From Polytrichum commune (Eukaryota; Streptophyta; Polytrichopsida; Polytrichales; Polytrichaceae), in NCBI GenBank assembly GCA_950295325.1, contig OX485804.1, positions 66,874,033 to 66,938,032 on the forward strand: a stretch of 64,000 nt of DNA, read 5' to 3'. The position numbers and the translations under genes were made by a program. Below, in pieces: positions 47,292 to 59,183 of the stretch. Within the stretch, counting starts at the first letter, position 1, and each line of letters begins with the position of its first letter. The notes beneath the pieces are model-generated. The model searched no databases. It was not told where the DNA came from and was given only the letters and a program-made list of their open reading frames with translations.

Positions 47292-48474
47292 ATGAAGGAG
47301 GGCGAGGTTCCAAGCGCAGTAGTTCCAAGAGCTCTTAGATCATGTAGAGGTAGAGGAAGAAGACGAAGTAGCCATTTTACACTGCCAAAGCTACTGAAGG
47401 CTCAATGGAGACGACGGGAAAAAATGGCTCTTAATCAAATTGTTGAGGTTGATAGCAGCTCAAATGATACAAACCATTTGAACTTTAAGGAATTAGGGGA
47501 TATTTGCAAGGTAAATATTCTCAATGGTTTATGGGTAGTCTGTTGAGGGTTCGCGTATTGACCAAGCTGTGTATTCATAGACTTAAACTATGGCTGAGAA
47601 AACTCGGAGCTTTTTGCGTAACCTGCATTTTTGTGACTCTGACTGTGATCACTAGGGTTTTTATCATTAGGGTTTTGAGCATTTGTTGAATGATTCGCAG
47701 GGTATTGCCTGTGAAGTTGGCGACCTAGGGGACGCATGCCCCGGAGATCAGCCAACGATTGAGGCTCAATCTCCCCTTGCCGAAGAGGTAGGTTTTAGTA
47801 ATTAGTTTTGAATGCCTTATGTAATTATTTCTGGAGGAGAGGAGGCTTCCCCGGGTTTACACATCCCTCATAGTGTGCGGTCCGGCTCTAGAACAACCTA
47901 CATGAAGCCTTGTCTCGGATCCGAGACAAGGGTGAAAGGGCAATTTTTTCCCGATTCTTTTGAAAATCTCAGGCGATGAATCTGATATTGAACCATCCAA
48001 CCTGGCGAGAGTTTCAGTGTGCAGCTTCGAGGTCGGGTGGGATCCTAGAGAAGCATCTTCACAATCTCGACTGCTATAGAGAAGCATCTTCACAATTACA
48101 TTACACGGATTGTTCATTATTTTTTTTGTAGACTCATTCCATTGCATACTTGCTCACAAATCACAAGTTTGCTTCTTCACCCGAAACCCTAAACTGCGTC
48201 ATTTGTGGGAAATGTGTGGTGAGTTGAGGGGGAGAGTGTCGATTTCGAGGTTGTGTGAGTGAGACCAGTGTGGTGAGTTTTAGCCTCTCCCCCACCTGGT
48301 CCCGGTCATCCATCCATCCATCCAAAAACCTTTTACCCCCCCCCACCCTCTTCTCTTCTCCTTCCCGTGTCCGGAGAGGGAGTTTGCTTCTCCGCCATTG
48401 AACTGGCATATGCTTTGGCCTTTCCCTCATTAGCCAGCTGCTCTGCCCTTTCCTGTAACACGATCTGTGTCTAT

Positions 48475-49182
48475 CTCCGGGTGATCCGATTCCAGGGTGG
48501 GCGGGCTGTTAAAAAGAAAAGAGAACTCTTCCCGGGGCCCTCGCCGGCGTCTCTGGATTCGGCCACGTCGCCGTCCGCTGCCGAGGCCCGGTTCGGGAAT
48601 ATTGACCCGATCCCCTTTCGATACACGGGGCGCATTGCGCCATTGACACAGGATTGCCCCGTCTCTTAGGATCGACTAACCCATGTCCAATTGCTGTTCA
48701 CATGGAACCTTTCTCCACTTCAGTCTTCAAAGTTCTCATTTGAATATTTGCTACTACCACCAAGATCTGCACCGGAGGCCGTTTCACTCGGGCTCACGCC
48801 CAAAGCTGCTCCACGACCCCCGCGCCCTCCTTTCCCTCGCGGTACTTGTTCGCTATCGGTCTCTTGCCTGTATTTAGCCTTGGAAGGAATTTACCTCCCA
48901 CTTAGGGCTGCATTCCCAAACAGCCCGACTCGCAGACAGCGCCTCATGGAGCAACAGGGTCCGAACTCGACGGGGTTCTCACCCTCTCCGACGTCCCGTT
49001 CCAGGGAATGTCCGTTGCAGAGGACGCTTCTCCAGACTACAATTCGAGGGGCGAAGCCCCTCGATTTTCAAGCTGGGCACTTTCCGGTTCACTCGCCGTT
49101 ACTAGGGAAATCCAGGTTAGTTTCTTCTCCTCCGCTTAGTGATATGCTTAAACTCAGCGGGTAGTCTTTCCTGATCTGAGGT
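48475..49182 (-). rRNA. Large-subunit rDNA fragment with internal deletion (pseudogene)
   Basis: Reading on the minus strand from 49182: ATCAGGAAAGACTACCCGCT, GAGTTTAAGCATATCAC, AGTAACGGCGAG: the LSU rRNA 5' end. It continues through the region with GATAGCGAACAAGTACCGCG (about 48850). Near 48815-48835 it jumps to a much more 3' LSU segment (GTGCAGATCTTGGTGGTAGT, CATGGGTTAGTCGATCCTAA, ending near CAGCCCGCCCACCCTGG, about 48500). Over a kilobase of normal LSU sequence is missing, so it cannot be functional. Confidence 0.85.
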
Positions 49183-49190
49183 ATGATCGT

Positions 49191-49311
49191 CGATTTTCAA
49201 TCTGGGCACTTTCCGGTTCGCTCGCCGTTACTAGGGAAATCCAGGTTAGTTTCTTCTCCTCCACTTAGTGATATTCTTAAACTCAGCGGGTAGTCTTTCC
49301 TGATCTGAGGT
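49191..49311 (-). rRNA. Second LSU 5'-end fragment (pseudogene)
   Basis: A 120-bp copy of the same LSU 5' end with changes (CCACTTAGTGATATTC in place of CCGCTTAGTGATATGC on the plus strand). It abuts the first fragment in tandem. Followed by AGTCTCACGGCTC repeats and a delta3 palindrome. Confidence 0.85.
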
Positions 49312-50106
49312 CAGTCTCACGGCTCAGTCTCACGGCTTAGTTGTCTCAGATCCGAGACAACTAAATTTCAATCATCCATGGCCATATTTCATCCCAAGTT
49401 TTAGGGTTTCCATTTTGTCTCGGAGATTCTGACCAGTTCATACGAAGTGACCAACATTTAATGTTGAGTGAGTCGAGGTTTAATATCTTTTTCAGTGCTA
49501 ACTCAACATTTAGCCAGTGATTCATTCCACATTGATTCAACTTATTGTTCATCCTTTTAGGTGATTCACAAAAACAAAAACTAAAATTGCAAGCCTGTCT
49601 TTGGTTTGTAGTTTAATGTGATTGAATGAAATCAGCGTTGATACATGAATTTAGAGATTTGTGATATTGTTAGCCAGTGAGATTCAAACTTCACTCTTTA
49701 GCTCCAATCTCCAATCTCCAAACTGCAATAGTAATCTGCAAAGCTAACCTGGAAAAACAAATCTGTCTGGAAACTACTCCTGCTCCACAGTACCTGAAAT
49801 ATTGAAAGAAAGAATGCATCAAACTGTACAATGCCGTATTTCGCATGTGGGGGGCTACTCAGGGTATGTCAGTTGAAGTGAAGACAATGATGAGATAGAT
49901 GAGGAAAGAAGAAAAAGGTGGAAAAGGTTGGGCTTGCCTGCCACCAGACTCCTCTCAAAATCCGCCATTTGTATACTCTCTACCAATATCATAATATTTC
50001 TATGCTGGAACTTGGAAGCATCTGAATCAACAGCCAGGAAAATTGAATATTCAGAACTGCTCATAGTCAATACATTATAGGTAAGAGGTAGACAACCCTT
50101 ACTCAG

Positions 50107-50207
50107 TTCCGGTTCGCTCGCCGTTACTAGGGAAATCCAGGTTAGTTTCTTCTCCTCCGCTTAGTGATATGCTTAAACTCAGCGGGTAGTCTTTCCTGAT
50201 CTGAGGT
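50107..50207 (-). rRNA. Third LSU 5'-end fragment (pseudogene)
   Basis: A 100-bp copy of the LSU 5' end. It and about 120 bp downstream (AGTCTCACGGCTC, palindrome, AATCATCCATGGCC, TTTTGTCTCGGA) duplicate 49200-49428 as one cassette. The fragments were therefore multiplied together with the palindrome inside delta3. Confidence 0.85.
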
Positions 50208-51099
50208 CAGTCTCACGGCTCAGTCTCACGGCTTAGTTGTCTCGGATCCGAGACAACTAAATTTCAATCATCCATGGCCATATTTCATCCCAAGTTTTAG
50301 GGTTTCCATTTTGTCTCGGATCTTGTTGTCTCTTAAAGGTTTTGATGTTCCTGTAAGGTTAGGATTGCAATACATGTATTTCAAAATCGAAGTTCTGGTG
50401 TATTGGAGTCTCGAATTAGAGTATCCAATGAATGTCAACAACTCCGATTAAGAACAGTAGCCACTTAAGACCCATCTACCTTATAGCAGACTTACCCAAA
50501 CACAGGAATATTACTGATGTTTTAAGCATCTGTAATACAGCAGAAAAAAAGAGATGTAGGGGAATTGCAGAAGAAATTGTTGACAGGTAGTGAGATCGAT
50601 TACAACCCTCATCGTTGTTATATCGAGCTTGAACTGGTCGTACCTTTACTTAATCTGATGCAGGTGAATTGGGGTTGTTTTTTTTTTGTTTTTTTTTTCA
50701 TCTTCTTCCTCATGAATATAATGGATCCTCTGCTATGATTACAGCTTGTTGACTTTCTGAAAATCCCAAGTTGTGTGATTTATATTGCAAATGTGGCATT
50801 GGCTTATACCAAAAGAGATGAGTGTTGAGTTATGTATCCCCCCACACAAAGCGCACGAGAGGTTGGATATATATGCCTCAACTCTCAAAACTCTTCCTAG
50901 TCTCCCTTTGTTACCGGGGGATCCCACCTGTCAGGTTCCTTGCGCCTCAATTAAGCCTTGTCTCGGATCCGAGACAAGGCTTTCGGGTCCCAACAGGTAT
51001 GCTCACACTGTATATGGATCTGTTACACAACAGGTATACACAACAGGTATGGATCTGTTCATTTTTGTTTGAAGCTTTTGATTCCTGGTTGTGATTGAT

Positions 51100-51640
51100 T
51101 CATTTCACCCTCAATTTGATTCCCCAATTGTGATTGATCATAATTGGGGAGACCTATATCACGACCACTTAATGAGCACAAGAATCTTCACTTTCGACAA
51201 CGAATAGGATGGTTCATACGTGCTCCAAAGTGTACGAGGAAAGTGGCTACGGCCTTGATTTGGATTTGCTAGCCGTCTTGTGCTAGTGGCGGGTTTCATA
51301 TCCTAGGAGACGTGGCGTAGACGGACAAAGTAACCATTCAAGGCGCACCTACCTTAGAGTTTGGATGAGCACAAGTGTAGTTACAAATCGGCATTGGGCA
51401 AGCAAAGCAGTGACCGCCACCCGGCTAATTCATAAATGCTGAGCTCATCACTGCTCGGGTGCAAATTCCATTGGTTGTGTTCCGGGACTTGAATGTGATG
51501 GTCGATGGAGAGCTTAAATCCAGGTACTGATGCAGCCAATTAGTGACGGACACACCACACTGGTTATGGGCAGGCAGGCGCAGGGATGGATTGATGACAT
51601 GTCGCGTGTAGGGGTTTAGGGGTATAGGGTATCAGATTGG
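51100..51640. other. Unassigned intronic DNA of delta3
   Basis: Moderately GC-balanced unique sequence between palindromes. No gene, RNA or repeat recognised. Confidence 0.3.
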
Positions 51641-52697
51641 TATACACCAGAGACGCTCCTGGAATCTAATACTCGCGTGTAGGAATGGTTGTCTCGGATC
51701 CGAGACAAGGGTAGAGGGGTGCTGTTTGTTTTGCTATTTTTGAAAATGCTCTTGGTGTCATTTCCGTGGGTTTTAAGGTAGTTAGAGCTTGTGTATATCT
51801 ATAAGAGAAATATGTTAGTTTGCCTTCCTGACTGTGCGTTAAATGGGTTGTCTCGGATCCGAGACAAGGGTGGACGGGTACTATTTCATGCGTTTTTTTA
51901 AAAAAAATGCTCTTGTCCTCATTGCTTGGTTGTAGTTTTGTTTTTCGAAAATGCTTTATTTCTCAATTCGTTAAGGGACTCACTCCAATTTTGTGCGTTA
52001 AATTTGTTGTCTCGGATCCGAAACAAGGGTGGACGGGTACTATTTGTTTTGTTTATTTTGAAAATGCGCTTGTTCTCATAGCCTTGGGTTCTAAGCGGCA
52101 GGGCTTCATGTACATCAGAGAAACCCGTCAGTTTTCCTCTAGGATTGTGCATTAAATGGGTTGTCTCGGATCCGAGACAAGGGTGGAGGGCTACTATTTC
52201 ATTTTCTTTTTTTTGAAAATGCTCTTGTCCTCATTGCTTGGTTGTAGTTTTTTTTTTCGAAAATGCTTTATTTCTCAATTCGTTAAGGGACTCACTCCAA
52301 TTTTGTGCGTTAAATTTGGTGTCTTGGATCCGAAACAAGGGTGGACGGGTACTATTTCATTTTCTTTTTTTCAAAATGATCTTGTTCTCATTGTTTGGTT
52401 TTAGTCTTTTTTTTTGAAAATGCTCTTATTTCTCAATTCTCTTATCCATATGCGCAGATGACTCACGTTGAATGGAGGTTGAAGATGGTGGTTTAGCAGA
52501 GATTGAGGAGAAATTACGGAGAGCCGTGAGAGGCAATTCACATGAAGCAATTCAAAGTGCACTTGAATCTCCAAACTGTGAACTTGACGTGCCCTTGTGC
52601 AGGATGATTCCTATGAAGGATGTTAGAGAGCCCTTGAAGACTGACATTCAGAAGTTGAAGGCAGAGTTCTCTCGTGGGTATAGGCGGGCAGGGGAGT

Positions 52698-55334
52698 GCT
52701 ATCTTATGAGCGGTGAGCAATGAGTGGTGAGCGATGAGCGGTAACTTATGAGCAGTGAGGAAGATGAAAATTTTGGTAATAGGGCCACCAATATCCTATA
52801 ACCGTGGAATTGTGGCCTTAAAAATGATGATTTTAGGGTTTAGTAATAAGAGGGTTGAAAAGGATAAACAACATGAAGTCCAAAAATTTATTGATCAGTA
52901 GTAGCACTAGACATGAAACTATCTTTTGCCTCGTCATCTATATATATTCGAGCACCTTTGCATTGCGAATTGATTTTGGAACTATAGCAAGATTCTTCAT
53001 TTGGATCCGAATCTTCGAGATTCAATATTGCAATTGCAACATTCTCGGCATATGATGGGAGACGCGGGCTACGGCTTGGACTTCGTAGGAATTGTCTATG
53101 TGCCCAAAACGGGAGACATGTCCTCTTTCCAATCGTATTCCTGAAATCAAATCGATGAAACATGTAAATAATGTGAAGAAATAAAAATGAACCAATGAAT
53201 TGAATGAAACGAATGAATTGAATAAAAATTTATTGTATTAAAACTTACTCACACTCAAATTCAAGCATCTCCTCATCCGAGAGGTCATCATCTTCTTTTG
53301 TGAGATCTTGTATATTCTCCTTAGATGACCCCTCTTTCAAAACGTTTTCCAAAAGCGGTTTCAATATGTGCTCAAACATGTCATTATCACCCTCAAATGC
53401 AAGAAGATGTCTGCCACATGCGCGTGTTGCTAGGATAGAAGCTCCAGTGGAACATGTCAAATCAACAACGCGTCCATTCGATGGTGTAAACAATTCAATA
53501 AGATCTTGAAAAAAAACGCGGCGATTTTTTATATGGCCCCCTCCAAGGTCTTCCCGATTTTTTAAGAAACATGTTTTTTTCATCCACAAAATTGAAAAGC
53601 AAGTTTATGCTTTTCAATCCAGTGCCAAAAAAAGTGGAGTTTGGTTGTCTCGTGGATTTTGTGGTAGTAAAATCCCTTACCAAGACATGAGCCATAAATG
53701 CCGGAGTCTACAAAAAAATGTAAATTGTGTTAAAACTATATACAATGCAAATAACACCAAAATAATTAAATATAAACAATTGTAATGTGTTATACTTACG
53801 GTGTAGGTTGGAGACTCTGGATCCTTGAACACCATGTACGAATTGAGGCAAATAAAAGTCCTAAGAACTTTCATGTTGCCGTTGTGTAAGGTTGAATTCA
53901 AAACCTTCTTGGTTTGCATATCGATAGCACAAAAAACTATGAGGACGCCATCATCAGACAAGATGGACTTGCACAAGGACATTGTTGCAACCATCCAGTT
54001 CTTGTCATATTTATTCCAAAGAGGAATTTCAGTAGGTCTATTGGAGAGGTTGAAGTCAAGACCGTCGGGAAATTGGAGAAAAACCAAGTCAACGGCAAAG
54101 GGAGTCGGACTTCCCATGACATGAAATTCGCGATTGTCATTGAACTGAAATACCACAACATATCACAATATAAGACACAAAATAAAACCCAAATGAAAGT
54201 AAGAACATTAGAGAAAATACCAAAACAATAATACTTACGTTTTCAATAAATTCCCGCCATTGGATCCACTCAGGAGGGCCTACATCCACCCCTTCAGACT
54301 TATTTTTGACAGCAGTAGATCGAGCAAACGAGAACGTGAGAAAGTTCTTCAGTATGAATAACTCTTTTATCAAAATATCCGTTGGCGCACGATGAATAGC
54401 GTCATAGGTGCTGAAGTAATGAAATTCCAATACATCGCACCTAGACTTTGAACTTTCGTTTCCAAGTGGATTCTTATCCAAATCATTGGAAAGAACAAGC
54501 AATTCTTCATGTTGTGAAATTTCCGATTGACCTTGTATTTTGGTTTCAGGAACATGTTTCCTCTTACGACGTTTTGTCTCTTTTGGTTCTAGCTCTCTAA
54601 GTTTAAGCTGCACAATTTGTGCTTGTAAAATTGCAGTATCACGAGGATCCACATTTTTAGCATCATTTATCTGACGGATTGTCTTCTCACTTGACGGACA
54701 TGCATCATTAGGACAATCAAGATACCAACCACAATCCTCATAGTGTGGGAGCGACCAATCCAAACAAATCTCAGTAGTGAACATGCATGAATCTCCTGCA
54801 CCAGTGTCACGCCAATTTGGGAAAAAACGAGGTTCCCCTATAATGCATTTATGTGGAATCAAAACATATCGAAAATACCTACACACAAAAATATTGTAAG
54901 TCAAATATTCCATGATAATTTGACAAATGAAATCAAAAAAATCAAACAAATAATAAGATTAGGTTGTACCTGTATAATACATGTTTTATGGCAAGATCAA
55001 TATTAGGTTGCTCATCCCAACCGTTGTGTTTTTTAACTTTTCTGCTTTGGAATTCACGATAGAATATTGAATTGAAAGCCGCAAACTTCCAGGTTTGGAT
55101 ATACTCGGAGAGAGTAGGCACATCTGCAGGCAACTGAAGAGGAGATGAAAGAATACTTTGAAGCTCTTCGATAGTTTTTTTTTCCAACTGTGCCCAATAT
55201 GTAGACTTTGATAACCAATCATCAAGTGCAGAATCAGAGAGGGGCGATTTCGGGAAATACAATGCATCTTTGTCAAATCTATTGCCATTCCAAAGCTTGA
55301 GCCATCCAACTTTGACTTCTGCATCCACATTAAA
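52698..55334. mobile_element. Element delta2 (MULE-type), left part to the gamma insertion
   Basis: Begins GCTATCTTATGAGCGGTGAGC with tandem GAGCGGT-like units to 52745, then CCTATAACCGTGG at about 52796. This is the same terminal layout as delta1 left, and a ParB-methylase-like gene likewise ends just inside. Gene D runs up to 55334, where gamma starts. The remainder, including its transposase gene, should lie beyond gamma, outside the window. Confidence 0.65.
52888..55334 (-). pseudogene. ParB-type methyltransferase-like gene of delta2 (gene D), C-terminal part
   Basis: Exons about 55334-54970, 54878-54239, 54144-53800, 53707 to about 53250, and about 53140-52888. It begins in mid-protein at VDAEVKVGWLKLWN, homologous to the gene C exon at 11258-11040. 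Also shared: GWYLDCP, a basic linker with RRKRKH, then the methylase-like part. DLVFLQFPDG stands in motif-IV position, VVDLTCSTGASILATRACGR in motif I, HLLAFEGDNDMFE in motif II, and RLPSYA near the C-terminus. No DPPY is present. The frame shifts in a run of eight T (about 53503-53512), which may be a real mutation or a sequencing error. The ParB part is missing because gamma inserted at 55335. The intron between gene C exons 11040 and 10878 is absent here. Confidence 0.65.
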
Positions 55335-55564
55335 CACTATATTCGTTAATTGGAGACTTTGGAAAGTCTCAAAATAAATTGGACCCGTAGTTTCGGATGC
55401 GAATATTGTGAACATGGGGAACATGGGGAACAATGGCAACATAATGTTTTAAAGATCCATATGTGATGAATATATATGTTTCTAAATATAGTAATTGTTC
55501 AGTTGATAATCAAAACTATGCCAACACAATATTCCAATGACACGAAATTGCAAATTAGCATCTG

Positions 55565-55845
55565 CAATATAATTATATAGTTTAGGGTCCACATCCGTAA
55601 AAACACAGACATAAAAAACATTTGGATTCCACATCCGTAAATCAATGCATCCATGCAATATAATTATATAGTTTAGGGTCCACATCCGTAATAACACAAA
55701 CATAAAAAACATTTGGATTCCACATCCGTAAATCAACGCATCCATGCAATATAATTATATAGTTTAGGGTCCACATCCGTAAAAACATAAACATAAAAAA
55801 CATTTGGATTCCACATCCGTAAATCAATGCATCCATGCAATATAA
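55565..55845. repeat. 91-bp tandem repeat with gamma half-sites
   Basis: CAATATAATT blocks start at 55565, 55656, 55747 and 55838, an exact 91-bp period. Each unit has two CCACATCCGTAAA half-sites, that is, one arm of the gamma palindrome (CGTCCGTAAA with one change). Located 230 bp inside the element end. Confidence 0.85.
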
Positions 55846-55962
55846 TTGTAATCTATAAAATTGCTATAAAATGTGTCTAATATAGTATTCGACCCCAATG
55901 TCATATATTTTATGAAAAACCAATACACATTCAAATATCTTTGGTCCAAACCTACGTCAATA

Positions 55963-58900
55963 TCATTCACCATCTTCATCTTCTGCTTCATTTCCATTCT
56001 CGACATTGTTTTCTGCAGCAGCAATACGTGCCAAGTTGTCTTTGGCAAAATCTATATGTTTTTGGGAGATGGTCATTGTTTCAGTTTTGGAACCTTTGCG
56101 TGGTTTCCAAGCACAAAGTATGGTATCCGTGTTTATCCATATTGGTTCGTATGCTAAGTCCATTGTCCATTTGAAACCTTTTTTCGTGTCCCACCTTAAA
56201 TATGTGCGGAGCACATTTTGATCTTTGGTGCTTGGACGGCAATATTCCACCTCAATTTGACGAAAATTTGGGCTAGTTGGAACAAAATTTGGTGATGACA
56301 ATGCTTTCACCAACCAAATCGGTTTAGGATGTTCCTCATCTCCAGGACGTACGAGGACCATATAACCTTCGTAGCAATCAATAGCCACACGAAATGATGG
56401 AGCCGGGCGATTACGAGCAGGGCCAACATAATGGTCGTCCGCCGCGAACTCTTCACGGACGTCCCCATTGTTGAAGAACATGGCCTCAGATTCCACGATT
56501 GTCACTCGGCTTAGTGGCCAAAAACCTTGTGTCAAACATGATGGTCTATCGTCTTCGGGTGCTAGCAACGCTGAGTGGATGCGATCCCAATACGCAATCA
56601 ATGGTTCGTGGGTATCCCGAACACGTCTTGTGATGTCTTCCTCGCACAAATCTTTCCAGTACTCGATGAATCCATATATACCTTTGATGATTTCTGGTCC
56701 ATTCCTCATGGGGTTGGGTTTGCAAGGCTTCGGCTCCCCATCAGGTAGCATACATTTGCCATCTTCGTTTTGGCGCCATACGAGTATCCCTTCCTCTGGG
56801 CCCCAATTCGGGGAGGTACACAAAACTTTGAATTGCATGGCCGGCAGACCATCATCACGCATATAGAATCGGAATTGTTGAGCCTTGGTATGGCCCACTA
56901 AGCGGTCACCTCCTTTAAGAATGAATGGTTTGATAAACGATTTGAAATCGGGCACTTCTTCAATCAAATGCGGGATGACTGGCACATTATCCAAATCCAT
57001 GTACGATTTCATGAGAAGAGGAATTGTGGGAAAATCATCCTCGTGCAACTTCATACTCCAATGTCCGAATGAAGCGTCAATGTCATCGTGCGTGTGGCCA
57101 ACCATCAAAAAAGACACAAACACTTCTTTGAAAATGCCCTTGGCTACGAGCAATGACCAAAAACAAAATACGTATCGACATTTGTTGTCCTTGGCACAAT
57201 TATCAAGTTGCACGTGTAGAGTTGGAGGCAAAGGTTTAGCAAGAACGGGTTGTTCAGGCGGTTCTTGCAGTGAAGATAGGCAAACCTCCTTCCCCTCTAG
57301 CACAGCCTCATAAATCGGTGGTGTTCCACATCCAACAAAAAGAGCACGAGAGGATGATGTGGGCGGACTCTCAAGATCTCGTAGAAGTTTTGCAAAAGAC
57401 CCTACGGTATGATTGGCGTCGCCATGATAGAAATCCAAGCCATAATGTGCATATTTCACGTCCACATGACCATGTGCGATCATACCTGCATTTAGCCACA
57501 CAAATCGTATATATGAATGAAATTCAAAAATTTCCCCAAGCAAGCAAAAAAATGTACACTTACGGACGTACATCCGTAAATCTTAACAATGAGTATGTGG
57601 GCGCGCAAAAAATAAATGTGAAAACCAACAAACCTGTGACAAATATTGGAAGCTTGAAATATCCATCTGTAGCCTTTATTTTCCGCGCATAACAAGGGCA
57701 CGCCGTCTTTGCATGGTCCATTTTGTCATGAATGATTGTCAAAACCTCATTCGGCCTCATTATCGATAATGCGCGATTCTTGTAGTAGTCTTGACGGTGT
57801 GCCTCCTGGTTGTTGACATGCTCAATGTATTTCAGTTGATGTCGGTTGTGGGACTCAGTCCCAATGGGATGTGCATCTCGAAGGCCTTTATATTTCTCAC
57901 AAGCAGAACACCTGGCAAACTTATCCCCAGGTCTCTTCGTAATATATTCTGCGAATTGTTGATTCTTGATCACACTCAATTTTGACAATGAAATCGGCCC
58001 ACATCCAGCATTTTCGCCAACTTCATTAACATCCATAAGTATGTTCTTCCATTTTGTCCCTGTAGGCAAAACCATCTGAACAACCTTTTCCCCTGACGGC
58101 AAAGTCCGCGTCTTGTGTGGCATCGCATCTGCCAATGGCATAATGATGGTTGATAGTGTTGCAGCCGCTTGGAGTGTTGCCTCCCTAGGCTTCTTTGTGC
58201 CAGAGTTGCCATGGAACCGAGAACGGCGTCCTTGCATCGAGTAGTTCCGGAACCTATAAAAATCTGCCTTTGAAACTGCATGTATAATGTACCATGCCTT
58301 GCAACATATCTCTACATTTTCCAAGGTCACAACCTTACGACCTTCGACATCAAGGTGCATGTTGCGATGGACTTCAAGTTTCTTTGCAGATCGCATATGA
58401 AAGTCCGCGAGCCACATCTCTTGTCTCAAAGATTTGATCTTGTCACGGGGAAATAGTTGGCAACATCTCTTTGCACAACAATCCTTTGTTGCTACGGACC
58501 TAATAGATGCATCTCCCAATGTTTGATCTCGACGACGTTGCGTGGGTTCACGAGGTAAACGAACGGAATCATATTTACGCCGACCTATTCTAGGGCGCAT
58601 TGTGGAGAACAAAGCGGATTGCATTTGATCAAAACGGCGGGAATGATTCCACAAGCTGACACCATCATGAAGAACACTGCGCAACGGCCATCGACGAAGA
58701 GAGAATCTCCAACCAGAAGGCACTTCCAACGGATGTAAGGAATTCAAAATGCACACCCCCACATCTTCTTCCCCAAGGGGATTTGCATCAATACAATCCG
58801 TAGGATTCGAGTTCCGACAAACACCATCAGCCACGGGGACGCCACATCCATTGAGGAGGACGACATCAAGATCAATCCACTGCTCCCGCGAATAACCCTC

Positions 58901-59038
58901 ACATGGTGGGAGGAATTCATCCTCTACATTGGCGACACCAATTGTAGTATCTTGTTCCACGACAACTTCAAACTCGCTAGCATAGCTTGACGCTTCCGAC
59001 GAAAAATCAACCCCACTATCACCGACGTTGGAATCCAT
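55963..59038 (-). CDS. DUF7869-type transposase-like protein of gamma (gene E)
   Basis: Exons 59038-57634 and 57485-55963 with the same splice site as gene F. About 975 residues, no internal stop, stop TGA. Start MDSNVGDSGVD chosen because homology to F begins soon after; an upstream ATG at 59098 is in frame. Most residues match gene F by eye, including CCAKRCCQLFPRDKIKSLRQ, ARCSACEKYKG, LHVQLDNCAKDNK and FLMVGHTHDDID. Acidic C-terminus. The intron contains one gamma palindrome (about 57560-57582). The presumed transposase of gamma. Its close identity to F is striking because the palindromes beside the two genes differ. Confidence 0.75.
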
Positions 59039-59183
59039 GGCCACTACAAGAAAGCCAAATGAAGAGTATGTCAAAATATCCCATTCAATAAATGTCATGG
59101 ATAGCCCTAACGCTTATTATTGTCAATGAAACACAATGTGAACACTAGTGGCTTTCATGGCTTGGAAACAAAGCTAGCATTGG

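Larger units (their letters stand above)
47909..52345. repeat. Dispersed palindromes of delta3 (GTCTCGGATCCGAGAC family)
   Basis: Copies at about 47909-47930, 49339-49362 (one change), 50235-50258, 50955-50980 (perfect over 26 bp), 51688-51709, 51846-51869, 52004, 52161-52184 and 52318 (decayed), plus half sites near 49425 and 50315. The last four sit in a tandem repeat with a period of about 157 bp (two paired units of about 313 bp, 51840-52470) with GGGTGGACGGGTACTATTT flanks. All lie in the large intron of the delta3 ParB gene. Confidence 0.9.
42397..52700. mobile_element. Element delta3 (MULE-type), left part to the delta2 insertion
   Basis: Contains intact MULE gene H (minus) and, head-to-head 770 bp away, the 5' exons of a ParB-methylase-like gene (plus) that is cut by delta2 at about 52700. 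The subterminal motif GCCTATAACCATGG (about 42471) matches those of delta1 and delta2. The GAGCGGTGAGC terminus itself is not visible, so the end may have been lost where alpha abuts. Palindromes GTCTCGGATCCGAGAC and rDNA fragments occupy the long introns. Confidence 0.6.
47292..52700 (+). pseudogene. ParB-like gene of delta3, 5' part, cut by delta2
   Basis: Exon 1 about 47292-47511 (basic RGRGRRRS, then NQIVEVDSSSNDTNHLNF, donor GTAAAT). Exon 2 about 47700-47788 (GDLGDACPGDQPTIEAQ.., ending EE then GTAGGT) matches the gene C exon at 16709-16793. After a 4.7-kb intron full of palindromes and rDNA pieces, exon 3 starts near 52459 and encodes LDVPLCRMIPMKDVREPL...LKAEFSRGYRRAG. This is the start of the ParB/Srx-like domain as in gene C (IPLCRM...RPTL...GYREG). 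It breaks off at the delta2 terminus at about 52700, before the DGNHR box. A TGA in the exon-3 frame just upstream of its first ATG leaves the exact acceptor or frame open. Confidence 0.6.

Noticed and set aside
48475-49182. Functional large-subunit rRNA gene
   Set aside because: It lacks most of the gene, joins distant LSU segments directly, and is flanked by transposon DNA.
53503-53512. Programmed frameshift in gene D
   Set aside because: A run of eight T is also the commonest site of sequencing or replication slippage, and gene C has no such site; treated as a plain frameshift or error.
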